NCBI GenBank assembly: GCA_018394315.1
Contig: CP074575.1
Coordinates: forward strand, 434,001-498,000
DNA length: 64,000 nt
Direction of reading: 5' to 3'
Source of the DNA: Mycoplasmatota bacterium
GTDB lineage: Bacteria > Bacillota_I > Bacilli_A > MAG-NZ
Positions within the stretch are counted from its first letter, which is position 1. Each line of letters starts with the position of its first letter. The notes beneath the pieces were generated by a model that made no database searches, had not been told where the DNA came from, and worked only from the letters and a program-made list of their open reading frames with translations. Made by a program: the position numbers and the translations under genes. This document shows, one piece after another, positions 16,354 through 25,877 of this stretch.

Positions 16354-16863
16354 TTACCACCTATAAATTTTTTTATCTGTTATCAACAAGTCCAATCGGA
16401 CATCGTGATCCTCTTTTGGAATATTATCAACAACTTGAAAATCAAAACACACACCAATCTTAACAATATCTCTATTCATTAAATACTTATCATAATAACC
16501 TTTACCATATCCAATTCGGTAACCATTCTTATCATACACACTACCAGGAATAAAAATAATATCTACTTCCATTTCTTCTCCAGTTGGCTCTAGAATATCA
16601 TACATCCCTCTTTCAAAGTCACCATTAAACCTATATAAAGACATTTCATCGATAATCTTCGGTAATGCTACTTTTTTATTAAGTAACATCGTTAGGTCTA
16701 CTTCATTTTTAATAGGCATATATAACCCTAATCTGCAGTCTAAATTGATTTCCTTTTCTATTTTGTTATGAATAACTCTACTTTTACTAATAACTTCATC
16801 TTTAGTAAGTTCCATCCTATTTACTAAAGCTACTTTCCTTAGTTCTTTCTTAGTTAAGCACAT
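16354..16863 (-). CDS. 5-formyltetrahydrofolate cyclo-ligase
   Basis: 169 residues. KKELRKVALVNRMEL at the start, LGLYMPIKNEVDLTML near 45, IIFIPGSVYDKNGYRIGYGKGYYDKYL near 110-135 (strong signature), then VCFDFQVVDNIPKEDHDVRLDLLITDKKI. It returns 5-formyl-THF to 5,10-methenyl-THF using ATP. Overlaps the upstream PAS gene by 14 bases; no clear ribosome site, so coupling is likely. Confidence 0.94.
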   Translation of the reverse strand: MCLTKKELRKVALVNRMELTKDEVISKSRVIHNKIEKEINLDCRLGLYMPIKNEVDLTMLLNKKVALPKIIDEMSLYRFNGDFERGMYDILEPTGEEMEVDIIFIPGSVYDKNGYRIGYGKGYYDKYLMNRDIVKIGVCFDFQVVDNIPKEDHDVRLDLLITDKKIYRW

Positions 16864-18406
16864 CTCGGATATCCTTGTAGAAACAAAATTTATGTTTATA
16901 ATAGTCTTTTTTTGCCATATTCACTGCACTTTCACAAGCTTTAATTAATTCATCTAAAGAGCCAGTATCATTAGGATATTCTACAATACCAATACTAGGT
17001 TCCATAGACATATCCATCTCACCCATTTTAATGTTTAGATTAAACAAGTCGCTTCCAGATAATAAACTCTTAGTCACAACTGAAAAGTCTATCAAGTCAT
17101 CGATTATTATTGCGTATTCATGAATGCTTAATTCATATACTTTCGAAGTTTTTCTAGTATAATTTCTTTTAAGTTTCTTAACAAACTCATCAACAATATG
17201 GCTAGTAGCTTCTCTACCATATTTAACATTCATATCCTTAATCTGATCAAGATTTAATCTAAGATAACCAAAAGGTCTTTTTTCCTTAATATATTCTTTA
17301 ATCGCTAGTTTTAATTCTAACTCATCTGGAAAAGTAACTTTCTTAGTAACTCTTCCACTATCAAGTTCTCTAATTATTCCTATTGTAAGTTTTCCATCAG
17401 TAGTATCAACTAATTTTCCTTCTTCTAATATCCAACGATAACTATTTTTACTCTTGTACCTATATGTAGCTCGGTATTCACCTTTACTTTTTTTGATTCT
17501 CATTTGTTTATCATAGTTTTCTAAATCACCGGGATGGATATTTAAATATAGATCTTTTATATTAGCAACATTCATATCCAAACCTAGTATTTCCTTTAGT
17601 CTATCAGTACCCCACAACTCATTAGTCTCCTCATTCAAATAGAAAACACCCTCAGAGGTTAACTCAATAGTTGAAATAAACCTTATCTGTAAATCATTAT
17701 ATTCATTTAATAAGTTATGGTATTTATGTTTAGATTTTGTTGAATCTAATGACGATATTTTCTCGCCAATTACTATTCTTCCTTTAAATTTATTGTTTAT
17801 AAAAATGGGTTTTTCAACAACATGGATAATTTCTTTCTTATCGTCTACTGTTTTATAAGTAAATTCAATTTCAACTGCTTTTTGAGAGTTGATCGTTGCT
17901 ATATACCTTATATAATGTTGTTCAAGGTAATTATTATTAATTTCTTTATCGTTCATCTTTAAAAAATCAAGTGATTTATTAATAATATCAAAGAATTTTC
18001 TCCCGATTACCTTATCTTTAGTTAATTTAATGTCCTCTAAAAATGAATCTGAGATATCTACAAATCTTTCATTTTCATCAATAACAAAATAGATATTATT
18101 TTTTAACTCTTTAATAGATTTAATAAATAGATGATAGTAGTTCGCCTTTAACCCTGAGGCCTTCAAAGTAGTAAACAATCCATATGCAAAAAACAAAATA
18201 TTTAATACTACAAAGACTCTATATATCATATTATAAATACTACTTTCAATAACTAAACTATAAGTAAAAACCACAAGAAAACTAACAAGCAAATTGAAAA
18301 GTGCGACACCCAATTTTAACTTGCTTATTCTCTCAATAAGAATATTTTCATTTACTAGTAAGAATACTGCAAAAAAATTTAGAAGAAGTAAATAAATAGG
18401 TTCCAT
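16850..18406 (-). CDS. Membrane PAS protein with a degenerate GGDEF domain
   Basis: 518 residues. Three membrane helices occupy about 1-85. A PAS domain follows at about 105-215 (NNIYFVIDENERFVDISDSFL), a second PAS with PAC-like motif at about 245-350 (EGVFYLNEETNELWGTDRLKEILG...YRYKSKNSYRWILEEG), and a GGDEF-like fold at about 365-510. The catalytic loop reads LSIHEY in place of GGDEF, and the nucleotide-binding positions are altered, while the flanking strands (MEPSIGIVEYP, LIKACESAVNMAKK) remain. It should not make c-di-GMP; it may be a sensor or scaffold. GGAG start site, next to mgsA. Confidence 0.83.
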   Translation of the reverse strand: MEPIYLLLLNFFAVFLLVNENILIERISKLKLGVALFNLLVSFLVVFTYSLVIESSIYNMIYRVFVVLNILFFAYGLFTTLKASGLKANYYHLFIKSIKELKNNIYFVIDENERFVDISDSFLEDIKLTKDKVIGRKFFDIINKSLDFLKMNDKEINNNYLEQHYIRYIATINSQKAVEIEFTYKTVDDKKEIIHVVEKPIFINNKFKGRIVIGEKISSLDSTKSKHKYHNLLNEYNDLQIRFISTIELTSEGVFYLNEETNELWGTDRLKEILGLDMNVANIKDLYLNIHPGDLENYDKQMRIKKSKGEYRATYRYKSKNSYRWILEEGKLVDTTDGKLTIGIIRELDSGRVTKKVTFPDELELKLAIKEYIKEKRPFGYLRLNLDQIKDMNVKYGREATSHIVDEFVKKLKRNYTRKTSKVYELSIHEYAIIIDDLIDFSVVTKSLLSGSDLFNLNIKMGEMDMSMEPSIGIVEYPNDTGSLDELIKACESAVNMAKKDYYKHKFCFYKDIRDVLN

Positions 18407-18414
18407 AAGTACTC

Positions 18415-18774
18415 CTATAAATTATCTATTAGCATTTCAGCTGTCTTTCTATTTGTAGCTAATGGAATTTCATAAATATCTGACAATCTAAGCAGTGCAC
18501 TTACATCTGGTTCATGTGGATGTGCCGTTAGAGGATCACGCAAGAAAATAATCATATCAATTTCTCCTCTAGATACCTTGGCCCCAATTTCTTGGTCACC
18601 GCCAAGTGGTCCAGATTTATAACAATGTACTGGTAATCCTATTTCATCCATAATTCTTTTTCCAGTAGTTCCTGTTCCAAATAACTGATGTTTGATAAAT
18701 TTATCTTTATGTTTATTAACTAATTCAATCATTTGTTTCTTTTTATTATCATGTGCTATTAATGCAACCTTCAT
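18415..18774 (-). CDS. mgsA: Methylglyoxal synthase
   Basis: 119 residues. [20 protein letters not shown] (phosphate loop), [29 protein letters not shown] and [22 protein letters not shown] are all diagnostic. It converts dihydroxyacetone phosphate to methylglyoxal and phosphate, a bypass relieving sugar-phosphate stress. ATG at 18774 has GAGGAGG 8 bases upstream; the longer open frame does not add conserved sequence. Confidence 0.96.
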   Translation of the reverse strand: MKVALIAHDNKKKQMIELVNKHKDKFIKHQLFGTGTTGKRIMDEIGLPVHCYKSGPLGGDQEIGAKVSRGEIDMIIFLRDPLTAHPHEPDVSALLRLSDIYEIPLATNRKTAEMLIDNL

Positions 18775-18943
18775 AAAATAATCCTCCTCGGTATTCATAA
18801 TAATTATAACATATCATACGCTTAAGCATTCAAGATTATTGTAATTATATATTTTAAAATTTCACCCCTATATTTTCAGTTAATAATACTAAAGTAATAT
18901 TACGTGTGTTAAAATAAGACTCATTAATTGTTTCCCTTAGTTC

Positions 18944-18971
18944 TTGTCAAGAATTTTAGATATGGTATAAT
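18944..18971 (+). promoter_or_regulatory. Promoter of the MFS gene
   Basis: -35 TTGTCA (18944-18949), 16-base spacer, -10 TATAAT (18966-18971), about 50 bases before the GTG start. The 245-base intergenic region between mgsA and this gene is otherwise plain AT-rich sequence. Confidence 0.72.
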
Positions 18972-19019
18972 TGTAAGACTTATAGAATGTATAAAAGAAT
19001 AAACTAGGGGGATAAGGTC

Positions 19020-20243
19020 GTGGAAAAAGTAGAAAGACTGTGGAATAGAAATTTTAGTATTATTACAATAGGTTCATTTATATCAATGCTTGGTGGTGTC
19101 GCAGCAAACTTCGCTATGGGGCTATTTGTATATAGAGAAACTGACTCAATCTTGATGTTTGCTTTGTTTATTGCTATAAACCATGTCCCAACAATTATCT
19201 TAGCGCCAATAATAGGGCCCTATATCGATACACATAGTAGAAAGAAAATAATTGTTGGATTAGATTTCTTATTTGGGTTTTTATTTTTAGGAGTAGCATA
19301 CGCTATCTACCAAATAGGATTTGACATAGCTATATATTTAGTAATTTCATTTTTTATTAGTCTTTTAGGAAGTATATATCGAGCAGCATATGAAGGTTTA
19401 TATCCAGATACGATTACTAAGGGAAAGATGCAAAAAGCATATTCCATTTCGAGTTTAATTTGGCCGGTATCCCAAATTATTGTTATGCCGATAGTTGTAT
19501 CTGTATACGATTATATCGGCATAGAGGGTATAATGATTATTAATGCGATATCTTATTTCATAGCTGCAATGGCTGAAACATTAATCAATGTTAAGGAGTC
19601 AATAAAAGTAAACAGTACATCTTCATTTGTTACAGATTTTAAGGAGAGTATTAGCTACTTAAGAGAAGAAAAAGGTATATTTGCATTAAATATACGATCA
19701 TTTTTTACATCATTAACCTGGGGTGCAATTATGTCTGTAATGCTTCCTTATTTTGAAACAACACCAGGATTCGGTGCTGATAAATACGCCAAGCTAGCGT
19801 TATTTATGACTGGGGCAAGAGTTGTGACGGGTTTACTGCATTCAACAGTAATTAAATATCCAGTTAAATATAAATTCAGGATTTCGTTTATTATTCACAT
19901 TGTTTTAGAAATACCAACATTCTTAATATTTATCATTCCGCTATTAGGTATGCAAATACTATGGACGATAATTGGTGCACTAGGTATAATTACAATCGTT
20001 ATTAGAGAGAGCGCAATTAAGAGTTATATACCTGGGGTTATTCGAGGAAGACTTGCTACTATCATGATAGTTGTTAACTCAGTTGCATTGATCTCTGGTA
20101 CTCTTCTAGGAGGATTTATAGCTGAGAATTGCGGGTACAAATACATTGGATTTATTTTTGGTATATTAGGTCTATGTGCTACAATTACTATTTTCACAAG
20201 ATACGGTAAACAAATGTCTAAAGTTTACAATGTAGAAGTTTAA
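19020..20243 (+). CDS. MFS transporter (drug/siderophore exporter-like, 12 helices)
   Basis: 407 residues, twelve predicted membrane helices in two halves. The loop after helix 2 reads GPYIDTHSRKKIIVGLD, the MFS loop 2-3 signature (GxxxDxxxRK), and helix 5 region has SIYRAAYEGLYPDTI. It is like the MFS_3/EntS-type exporters. Substrate cannot be told. GTG start at 19020 with AGGGGGA 7 bases ahead. It is a monocistronic unit with its own promoter and terminator. Confidence 0.86.
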   Translation: MEKVERLWNRNFSIITIGSFISMLGGVAANFAMGLFVYRETDSILMFALFIAINHVPTIILAPIIGPYIDTHSRKKIIVGLDFLFGFLFLGVAYAIYQIGFDIAIYLVISFFISLLGSIYRAAYEGLYPDTITKGKMQKAYSISSLIWPVSQIIVMPIVVSVYDYIGIEGIMIINAISYFIAAMAETLINVKESIKVNSTSSFVTDFKESISYLREEKGIFALNIRSFFTSLTWGAIMSVMLPYFETTPGFGADKYAKLALFMTGARVVTGLLHSTVIKYPVKYKFRISFIIHIVLEIPTFLIFIIPLLGMQILWTIIGALGIITIVIRESAIKSYIPGVIRGRLATIMIVVNSVALISGTLLGGFIAENCGYKYIGFIFGILGLCATITIFTRYGKQMSKVYNVEV

Positions 20244-20253
20244 ATTCTAATAG

Positions 20254-20285
20254 GAGATTGAAACTATTTTCAGTCTCTTTTTTTA
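20254..20285 (+). terminator. Intrinsic terminator after the MFS gene
   Basis: Stem GAGATTGAA / TTCAGTCTC (9 bp including one G-U) closed by a short loop and followed by eight U (from about 20254 to 20285). Confidence 0.88.
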
Positions 20286-20310
20286 TAAAAAAAGAACACA
20301 TAAGTGTTCT
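20283..20310 (-). terminator. Intrinsic terminator after the diadenylate cyclase gene
   Basis: Minus strand: perfect 7-bp stem AGAACAC / GTGTTCT (20293-20310) with a 4-base loop, seven U tail. It overlaps the end of the minus-strand gene and lies back to back with the MFS terminator. Confidence 0.88.
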
Positions 20311-21085
20311 ATAAATCTAAATATCTACTTAAGTATAGTTGAAGTGTCTCCTTGCTAACATTTCTTTCAATATAACTGTCAACAGTAATTGAAACTCGAC
20401 CCGTTTCTTCAGAAACTACAATAGTTAAACAATCATACAATTCACTAATTCCTAGAGCAGCTCGGTGTCTAGAACCGATAGTTTTTGTAATCTTATCACT
20501 ATCACTTGTAGGATAATATGCTCCCGCGCATGCTATTTTACTGTTCTTAATAATTACTGCTCCGTCATGAGTTGGTGACTTTGGATTAAATATAGATTGG
20601 ATTAATTCTTGCGATATATCAGCATTCATTCCAATAGCCTTTGATATAAAATCATCTAGATTTTGTGTTCTTTCAAAAGTAATTAAGGCTCCTGTTCTCT
20701 CATTTGATAATATTTCTATACTAGACATGATAATTTTTATCATCTGACTGTCTACAGCTTCCTCGTCACCTCTAGATACCCTTATCTCAAAATTCTCTAC
20801 AACTAATCTTATTTCATTAAAGAATAATATCAGAATGAAGATTGGCCAGTAACCCAAAATATCATCTAAAATAACATTAGTTATAGGTAATCCAATTGTA
20901 GATATTATAATGTAAATTACAGCTACTACCAAAACTAAAAAGAACTTACGTTTTGCTTTGTTATTATATCTGGCAACAGAGAATAAAAACATTGCTATCA
21001 ATCCTAAGAATATAATATCAATAATAATTATGAAGATACTATGCTCTATTATATAATTTTTGAATGAATCTAATAGTTCTTTCAT
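20309..21085 (-). CDS. cdaA: Diadenylate cyclase, CdaA type
   Basis: 258 residues: three membrane helices (about 15-90), a helical linker (VENFEIRVSRG), then a DisA_N/DAC domain from about 115. The motifs NPKSPTHDGAVII (DGA) and TIGSRHRAALGISE (RHR) are intact, so it should make c-di-AMP. In most Firmicutes cdaA is followed by cdaR and glmM; here neither is present and the upstream gene is an ankyrin protein 14 bases away. Ends in its own terminator. Enzyme family certain, regulation by neighbours unknown. Confidence 0.94.
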   Translation of the reverse strand: MKELLDSFKNYIIEHSIFIIIIDIIFLGLIAMFLFSVARYNNKAKRKFFLVLVVAVIYIIISTIGLPITNVILDDILGYWPIFILILFFNEIRLVVENFEIRVSRGDEEAVDSQMIKIIMSSIEILSNERTGALITFERTQNLDDFISKAIGMNADISQELIQSIFNPKSPTHDGAVIIKNSKIACAGAYYPTSDSDKITKTIGSRHRAALGISELYDCLTIVVSEETGRVSITVDSYIERNVSKETLQLYLSRYLDL

Positions 21086-21099
21086 AATAATCAGTCTTC

Positions 21100-21711
21100 C
21101 TAATTGTATTTTTCAATTAATTTTTTGAATCTAACATCTGAGGAATTTGATGCAATATCATAGCTACTATTGTTCTCATAATCTTCAATAAAAATGTCTG
21201 CACCTAATTCTAATAGTCTCTTTGACATTTCATAGTTTCCTTCTTCCATAGCATAATGTAATGCTGTCATTCCTCTTTCATCTGCTAATTCAATGTTTGC
21301 ACCACTATCGAATAATAAATTTACCATATCCATTCTATTATAAATCGCCGCATAATGAATAGGAGATTGCTCGTGTTCGCCTCCAGCATTTATATTTGCA
21401 CCTAATTCTAATAATTTCTTTACAGCGATTAGTTTATTTCTCATAACTCCATAATGAAGTGGAGTATCTCCTAGATTACCAGAAATTTCAGGATTAACAC
21501 CTGCATTAATAAACAATTCTACTAGTTCTGGGTTATCATACCTTACTACTAAGTGAAGTAAAGTAAAATCACGATACTCCTGGGTATTAATATCAATTGA
21601 AGGAACTGATAATAATCTATCTAATTCATGTTTAATTTTACCAATATCATCCCTATGCTTTCTTACAATCCTAAAATAATTTCGAACTCTAGTTTTATTA
21701 CCTTTAGTCAT
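21100..21711 (-). CDS. Ankyrin repeat protein
   Basis: 203 residues. After a basic N-terminal 45, four to five ankyrin repeats are readable: DFTLLHLVVRYDNPELVELFINAGVNPE style units with GDTPLHYGVMRNKLIAVKKLLELGANIN, QSPIHYAAIYNRMDMVNLLFDSGANIE and MTALHYAMEEGNYEMSKRLLELGADIF. Such proteins bind other proteins. Its ATG overlaps the stop of the pseudo-helicase gene upstream (ATGACTAA), and cdaA follows within 14 bases, so all three are co-transcribed. Partner unknown. Confidence 0.88.
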   Translation of the reverse strand: MTKGNKTRVRNYFRIVRKHRDDIGKIKHELDRLLSVPSIDINTQEYRDFTLLHLVVRYDNPELVELFINAGVNPEISGNLGDTPLHYGVMRNKLIAVKKLLELGANINAGGEHEQSPIHYAAIYNRMDMVNLLFDSGANIELADERGMTALHYAMEEGNYEMSKRLLELGADIFIEDYENNSSYDIASNSSDVRFKKLIEKYN

Positions 21712-24700
21712 TTTCTATCACTTCTCTCATTTTTTTTATCACATTATCCCAATCGAAATACAAATCATCAATTGATATTATAATCTTCTTAACGTTTTGA
21801 TACTCATAGTCACTAATCATATGACTCTCCTCAAGTATATCATTGTATTTCTGTTGATTAAAAGTAATTTTAACAAATATGAAATTTTTTCCATCTTTGC
21901 TGACTATTAAATCGAATGGGTAAACCCCTTTTCTGTAAATATAATTTTCTCCTAACGAACTCATAATTTTATGTAAAACTGGATTATTTACTTCTTTGTA
22001 TAAATCAATCTTTCTAGTTTGTAAATTCTTAGTAATTCTATTATATCTTTCATCATTAAGTATATTATATTTATCAATAATAACTATTTTACGACTGTTT
22101 CTTAAAGCAGTGTTAATCGATTCTATTACATTATGTTTTGTGTCTTTATCAATTACTAAATAAGTAATTTCACTACTAGATATATAGTTATTACTAAGTA
22201 AAATGTTAACATTTCCAATTATCTTATAAAAAATCTCATTTAGATTATTATCTTTTAATAATCTATCAACTAAATTATTAAACAATCTTCTTCTACTCGA
22301 CTCATCAAAACATAGTATATTTATTCTTAAATCAGAGTCTGTTTTTAATTGATTAATCACATCATCCATGACATCGAACTTGTTATAGAGTAACACATCC
22401 TGGTTAACTACTATACCCGTACTTCCTTCTTCTAATAAATACAGACTTAATCTATAATTATTTACTAATTCATACTTAGGAAAACCAGAAAACAAGTCAT
22501 ACAAACTATTCTTCATTGATACACTTTGATTATCACCAATAATTACAACCTGTTTCCCTATATGACTAATTTTATGATAATAATTTCTATGAATCATTTC
22601 TGCTCCATCTACCATAACTAAATCATAATTCATTCTTCTAATTCCGTCTAGTCCCGAAATATTAGATAATGTTGCTTTAGCTTTATGCTTAAAGTTATTT
22701 TGAGTCCTAGTCTTAGGCTGTAGTTGAGATATCCTGTGTATATTATTTACAAATCTTTGATTTATGATTGTATTAAAATTCAACATCAAGAATATAAAGT
22801 CATCATTATTTTCATTCGAGTAGTATTCATCTAACAGCTTACTATAAAATGCATATAAAAAACTATTAACTATATTTCCTCTTAATCCATTGTTAATGTC
22901 TGAAGCTAATCTTAATTGACCATACATTCTGATAACTTGATTTAATTCTAAATATTTCATCCATAAGTTCAAATCTCCTTGATTAACATATTGAATAAAA
23001 TAACTAATATAATCATCAATATCATCAAATAGAACCTCAGAGAAAAAATATCTCTTGACATCATATAATTTAAGTTCAATGTTTTTAAATATATAATCAA
23101 TTTTAGTTACCTTCTCAAGTAGACCATTAAATCCTTTATTAAAATAACAAGCGCTTAATTTCTTATGTTTATCAAATCTATTTAATAATTTCTCAAAGTT
23201 CTTGATAGCGATCCTAATAGATTTAAATATTGTCTTTTCACCCTTATAGTAATCTCCATAGATATACTCATATATTTCTTTATTTAGGTTTAATTCTAAC
23301 TTGTTTTTATTATAATTATTGACTCTACTATTAATCGTTCTAAAATTATCAACTGTTAACTTAGATGGAGTATGAATGAATAGTTTCTTTATTTCTTTAT
23401 CGTGCTTAAAGATAAGATCTAGTTCAGAGAAAAACTCAATAAAATTACTCTTAGTAACAGATATATCATCATCAACACATCTTAAATAAAAAGTACCCTC
23501 AATTACTTTGTTAAACTCATATAAATCATATTGAAGTTGAAAGCTTAATGTATTTACTTCACTAAGATTTAAATTATCAACATTACTTATTAGTTCTTTT
23601 AAACCTGATTTATTTTTAAATAAATTATCAAAATCGAATACTTCTTCAATCGACTCAATTACTTCCTCAATATCCTTTAAATCAACTTCACCAATAAGAG
23701 ATCTTACATCATTATCTATTGTAGTAATTCTATCTCTTTTTTTATGTAACCAAATTAATTTCTTAATAACATTTATTTTGTTATTTCTATTTAATAAGAA
23801 AAAAGAACTATTTGTATACTTTTCTAGAAGAATCACTGAGTTAGTTAGTTCTACTTTATTTGCTACCCTTTTTCGACTTAATTGATCTAGATAATTTTGT
23901 ATTACACTTAAATCGGCATGAAAAACATTATCTTTAAAGTAGTCAGACACTTGATCAAATATATCAAAGTAATCTCTTGCTTCATTAACATGCTCATTTA
24001 AAATCTCAACTATTTCAATCTGATTATCCTTCGTTTTACCAATCCAATCTATTAGAAAGTATTCTTGGTTTAGTAATGCAGTAAACCTTTCAACAAATTC
24101 AAATAAGTCCTCGTCTAATTTCATTTTGAACAATGACTCAAACCTTTTCTTATAAATTTGGAAACGATCTAATATATCTAAAATTAATTGTTTATCACTA
24201 CTAATTTTGTCTTTGTTAGATAGTATTTGATTAATCTCACTAATCTCTGGTGTATCAAATTGCTTAAATAAATCACTATAAGCTTTTTGAGTGTCATAAT
24301 TAATGATCTCAGGTTTATAATTCTGATTGATTGTAGTGAATAAACTTTGCGTTCTCCCGGCTAAACTGTTAACCATGTTAACATGTTTCCTTGCTTCTAA
24401 ATAGTTGTCAAGAGATTCAAACCATGATATCGGATATTGTTTCACATCAATAAAATCTACACTGGATAGTGACTCTTTTAAGTCAACAAATAATGTTGAC
24501 AAAGTAAAACCAGTCTCGGTTTCTAGATTTATAATTAAGGATTTCAGTTCTAATAATTCATTGATAATTTCATTGATTGTCGTTGTCAAAGATTGTTCAT
24601 CATTTGTAGTTTCCTTTACATCAATGTCATTCCAATGGGACTCAGAGAGATTTTCTATACTCATTTCCTTTAATGTATCTTCTAGCTTTTCAAGAGTATT

Positions 24701-25783
24701 CTTGATAATTAGAATATCTTTGAAATCTAATTCATCAAAGGATTCTACTATGATATTTTTCTTTTCTTTATCTTTAAGTTTGATTAATTCGGTAAATACT
24801 GTAGCTAAATTAAATCCTTTATATTTTCTAATAAACTTTTCCTGGTAACTCTGTAAACTATCAATTGTTTTCCTTATTAAAGATTCGTTAAAATCATTTG
24901 CCTCTAAATTAAATTCAACCTCTGAGTTTTCAACTCGAGTATCATAAATGTAATTAGTTAAGCAAACATCATTTAATGTCTTCTTAAGCGAACGATAATT
25001 CTTATCAGAGACATACAAAACTCTTTTATTATTAGCAATGTACTCAGCAATTAGATTCGTTATTAGTGCAATTTTCCTAGTTCCTTGTTTAGCAGTTATT
25101 ACTGTATTATTGCCCTTAATAATATTATTGAATACAGCCTTCAACTCAAAATCAATTGGTACTACATTAAAGTTATTTAAGTCAACTTGCTCGTCGAATT
25201 TAGAAGCATTCACTTTTTTTGTATTTCTAAATTTTAGATCCTTAAATTTGATCTTAAAGTGAGTCAAATACATTTCATAAATAATACGTCCATTAGCTTC
25301 CAATATTTTATTAGCAATTTCTGGATTATCTATTTCTTGAATTTGCTTAGAATTTAACTCTAAATTAATTTCTTCATCTAAATAATTATTTACTATTGGA
25401 TTAATAAAAACATTACCATCTTTAACAATTGTTTTCCCATTATTAAAGATTCTTACTGGTATCAAGATATAAGGTATTTTAATCTTTTTAAGTTTCCAAC
25501 TGATACTTTGAAAAACCAAGAATGCTCTTGAGTAAGGGTCATTTTCGACAACAGTATTAATTAAACTAACTTTCGATAAAATGTACCTGTCAGGGTAATT
25601 AAAATTTCGCGACAAAAACTGTATTTTTTCTTTGAGTAAGAACTTATCTAAGTTCGTTTCTTTATTTTTAAGTATTTGTGACAAATCACGAATTGTAAAA
25701 GAGTCCAACAAAAAACAATCAAAATTGTCCTTGCTAAAATTATTTACCCTCTCATCACTGATATCTAGTATAAATTCGTTCAT
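21704..25783 (-). CDS. DUF4011/SF1-helicase-like protein with degenerate ATPase motifs
   Basis: About 1359 residues. The N-terminal region (about 75-190) looks like DUF4011: AFLVFQSISWKLKKIKIPYILIPVRIF and a following LN-rich segment. A RecA-like start appears near residue 230, but where a Walker A GPPGTGKS is expected it reads AKQGTRKIA; the next strand is KRVLYVSDK. A long coiled, helical middle (about 300-1000) follows. Near 1050, YDLVMVDGAEMI stands where a DEAS box should be, followed by KQVVIIGDNQSV. The C-terminal 90 residues resemble the Vsr-like nuclease fold but lack its acidic residues (FDLIVSKDGKNFIFVKI). Start at 25783: AGGTGAG 3 bases upstream, whereas the ATG eight codons earlier has none. 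Role unknown, probably non-enzymatic. Confidence 0.72.
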   Translation of the reverse strand: MNEFILDISDERVNNFSKDNFDCFLLDSFTIRDLSQILKNKETNLDKFLLKEKIQFLSRNFNYPDRYILSKVSLINTVVENDPYSRAFLVFQSISWKLKKIKIPYILIPVRIFNNGKTIVKDGNVFINPIVNNYLDEEINLELNSKQIQEIDNPEIANKILEANGRIIYEMYLTHFKIKFKDLKFRNTKKVNASKFDEQVDLNNFNVVPIDFELKAVFNNIIKGNNTVITAKQGTRKIALITNLIAEYIANNKRVLYVSDKNYRSLKKTLNDVCLTNYIYDTRVENSEVEFNLEANDFNESLIRKTIDSLQSYQEKFIRKYKGFNLATVFTELIKLKDKEKKNIIVESFDELDFKDILIIKNTLEKLEDTLKEMSIENLSESHWNDIDVKETTNDEQSLTTTINEIINELLELKSLIINLETETGFTLSTLFVDLKESLSSVDFIDVKQYPISWFESLDNYLEARKHVNMVNSLAGRTQSLFTTINQNYKPEIINYDTQKAYSDLFKQFDTPEISEINQILSNKDKISSDKQLILDILDRFQIYKKRFESLFKMKLDEDLFEFVERFTALLNQEYFLIDWIGKTKDNQIEIVEILNEHVNEARDYFDIFDQVSDYFKDNVFHADLSVIQNYLDQLSRKRVANKVELTNSVILLEKYTNSSFFLLNRNNKINVIKKLIWLHKKRDRITTIDNDVRSLIGEVDLKDIEEVIESIEEVFDFDNLFKNKSGLKELISNVDNLNLSEVNTLSFQLQYDLYEFNKVIEGTFYLRCVDDDISVTKSNFIEFFSELDLIFKHDKEIKKLFIHTPSKLTVDNFRTINSRVNNYNKNKLELNLNKEIYEYIYGDYYKGEKTIFKSIRIAIKNFEKLLNRFDKHKKLSACYFNKGFNGLLEKVTKIDYIFKNIELKLYDVKRYFFSEVLFDDIDDYISYFIQYVNQGDLNLWMKYLELNQVIRMYGQLRLASDINNGLRGNIVNSFLYAFYSKLLDEYYSNENNDDFIFLMLNFNTIINQRFVNNIHRISQLQPKTRTQNNFKHKAKATLSNISGLDGIRRMNYDLVMVDGAEMIHRNYYHKISHIGKQVVIIGDNQSVSMKNSLYDLFSGFPKYELVNNYRLSLYLLEEGSTGIVVNQDVLLYNKFDVMDDVINQLKTDSDLRINILCFDESSRRRLFNNLVDRLLKDNNLNEIFYKIIGNVNILLSNNYISSSEITYLVIDKDTKHNVIESINTALRNSRKIVIIDKYNILNDERYNRITKNLQTRKIDLYKEVNNPVLHKIMSSLGENYIYRKGVYPFDLIVSKDGKNFIFVKITFNQQKYNDILEESHMISDYEYQNVKKIIISIDDLYFDWDNVIKKMREVIEND

Positions 25784-25854
25784 TGTCTCACCTACCTTAA
25801 AATCCATTATAATTATATTTTATTATACTTTAATAATTGGAAAAATACTATGAA

Positions 25855-25877
25855 AAAAGCCGAATCTCTATTCGACT
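25855..25877 (-). terminator. Intrinsic terminator after the ClpC-like gene
   Basis: Minus strand: 7-bp stem GTCGAAT / ATTCGGC (one G-U) with an AGAG loop and six U. It straddles the end of the ClpC-like reading frame, so the pseudo-helicase gene downstream needs its own promoter; a TATAAT lies in the 60-base gap. Confidence 0.85.

Noticed and set aside
21704-25783. Defence island (helicase, nuclease, cyclase) reading of the 20-28 kb cluster
   Set aside because: cdaA is a housekeeping-type membrane cyclase, the helicase-like protein lacks catalytic motifs, and no mobile-element marks or composition shift are visible; kept only as a linkage observation.
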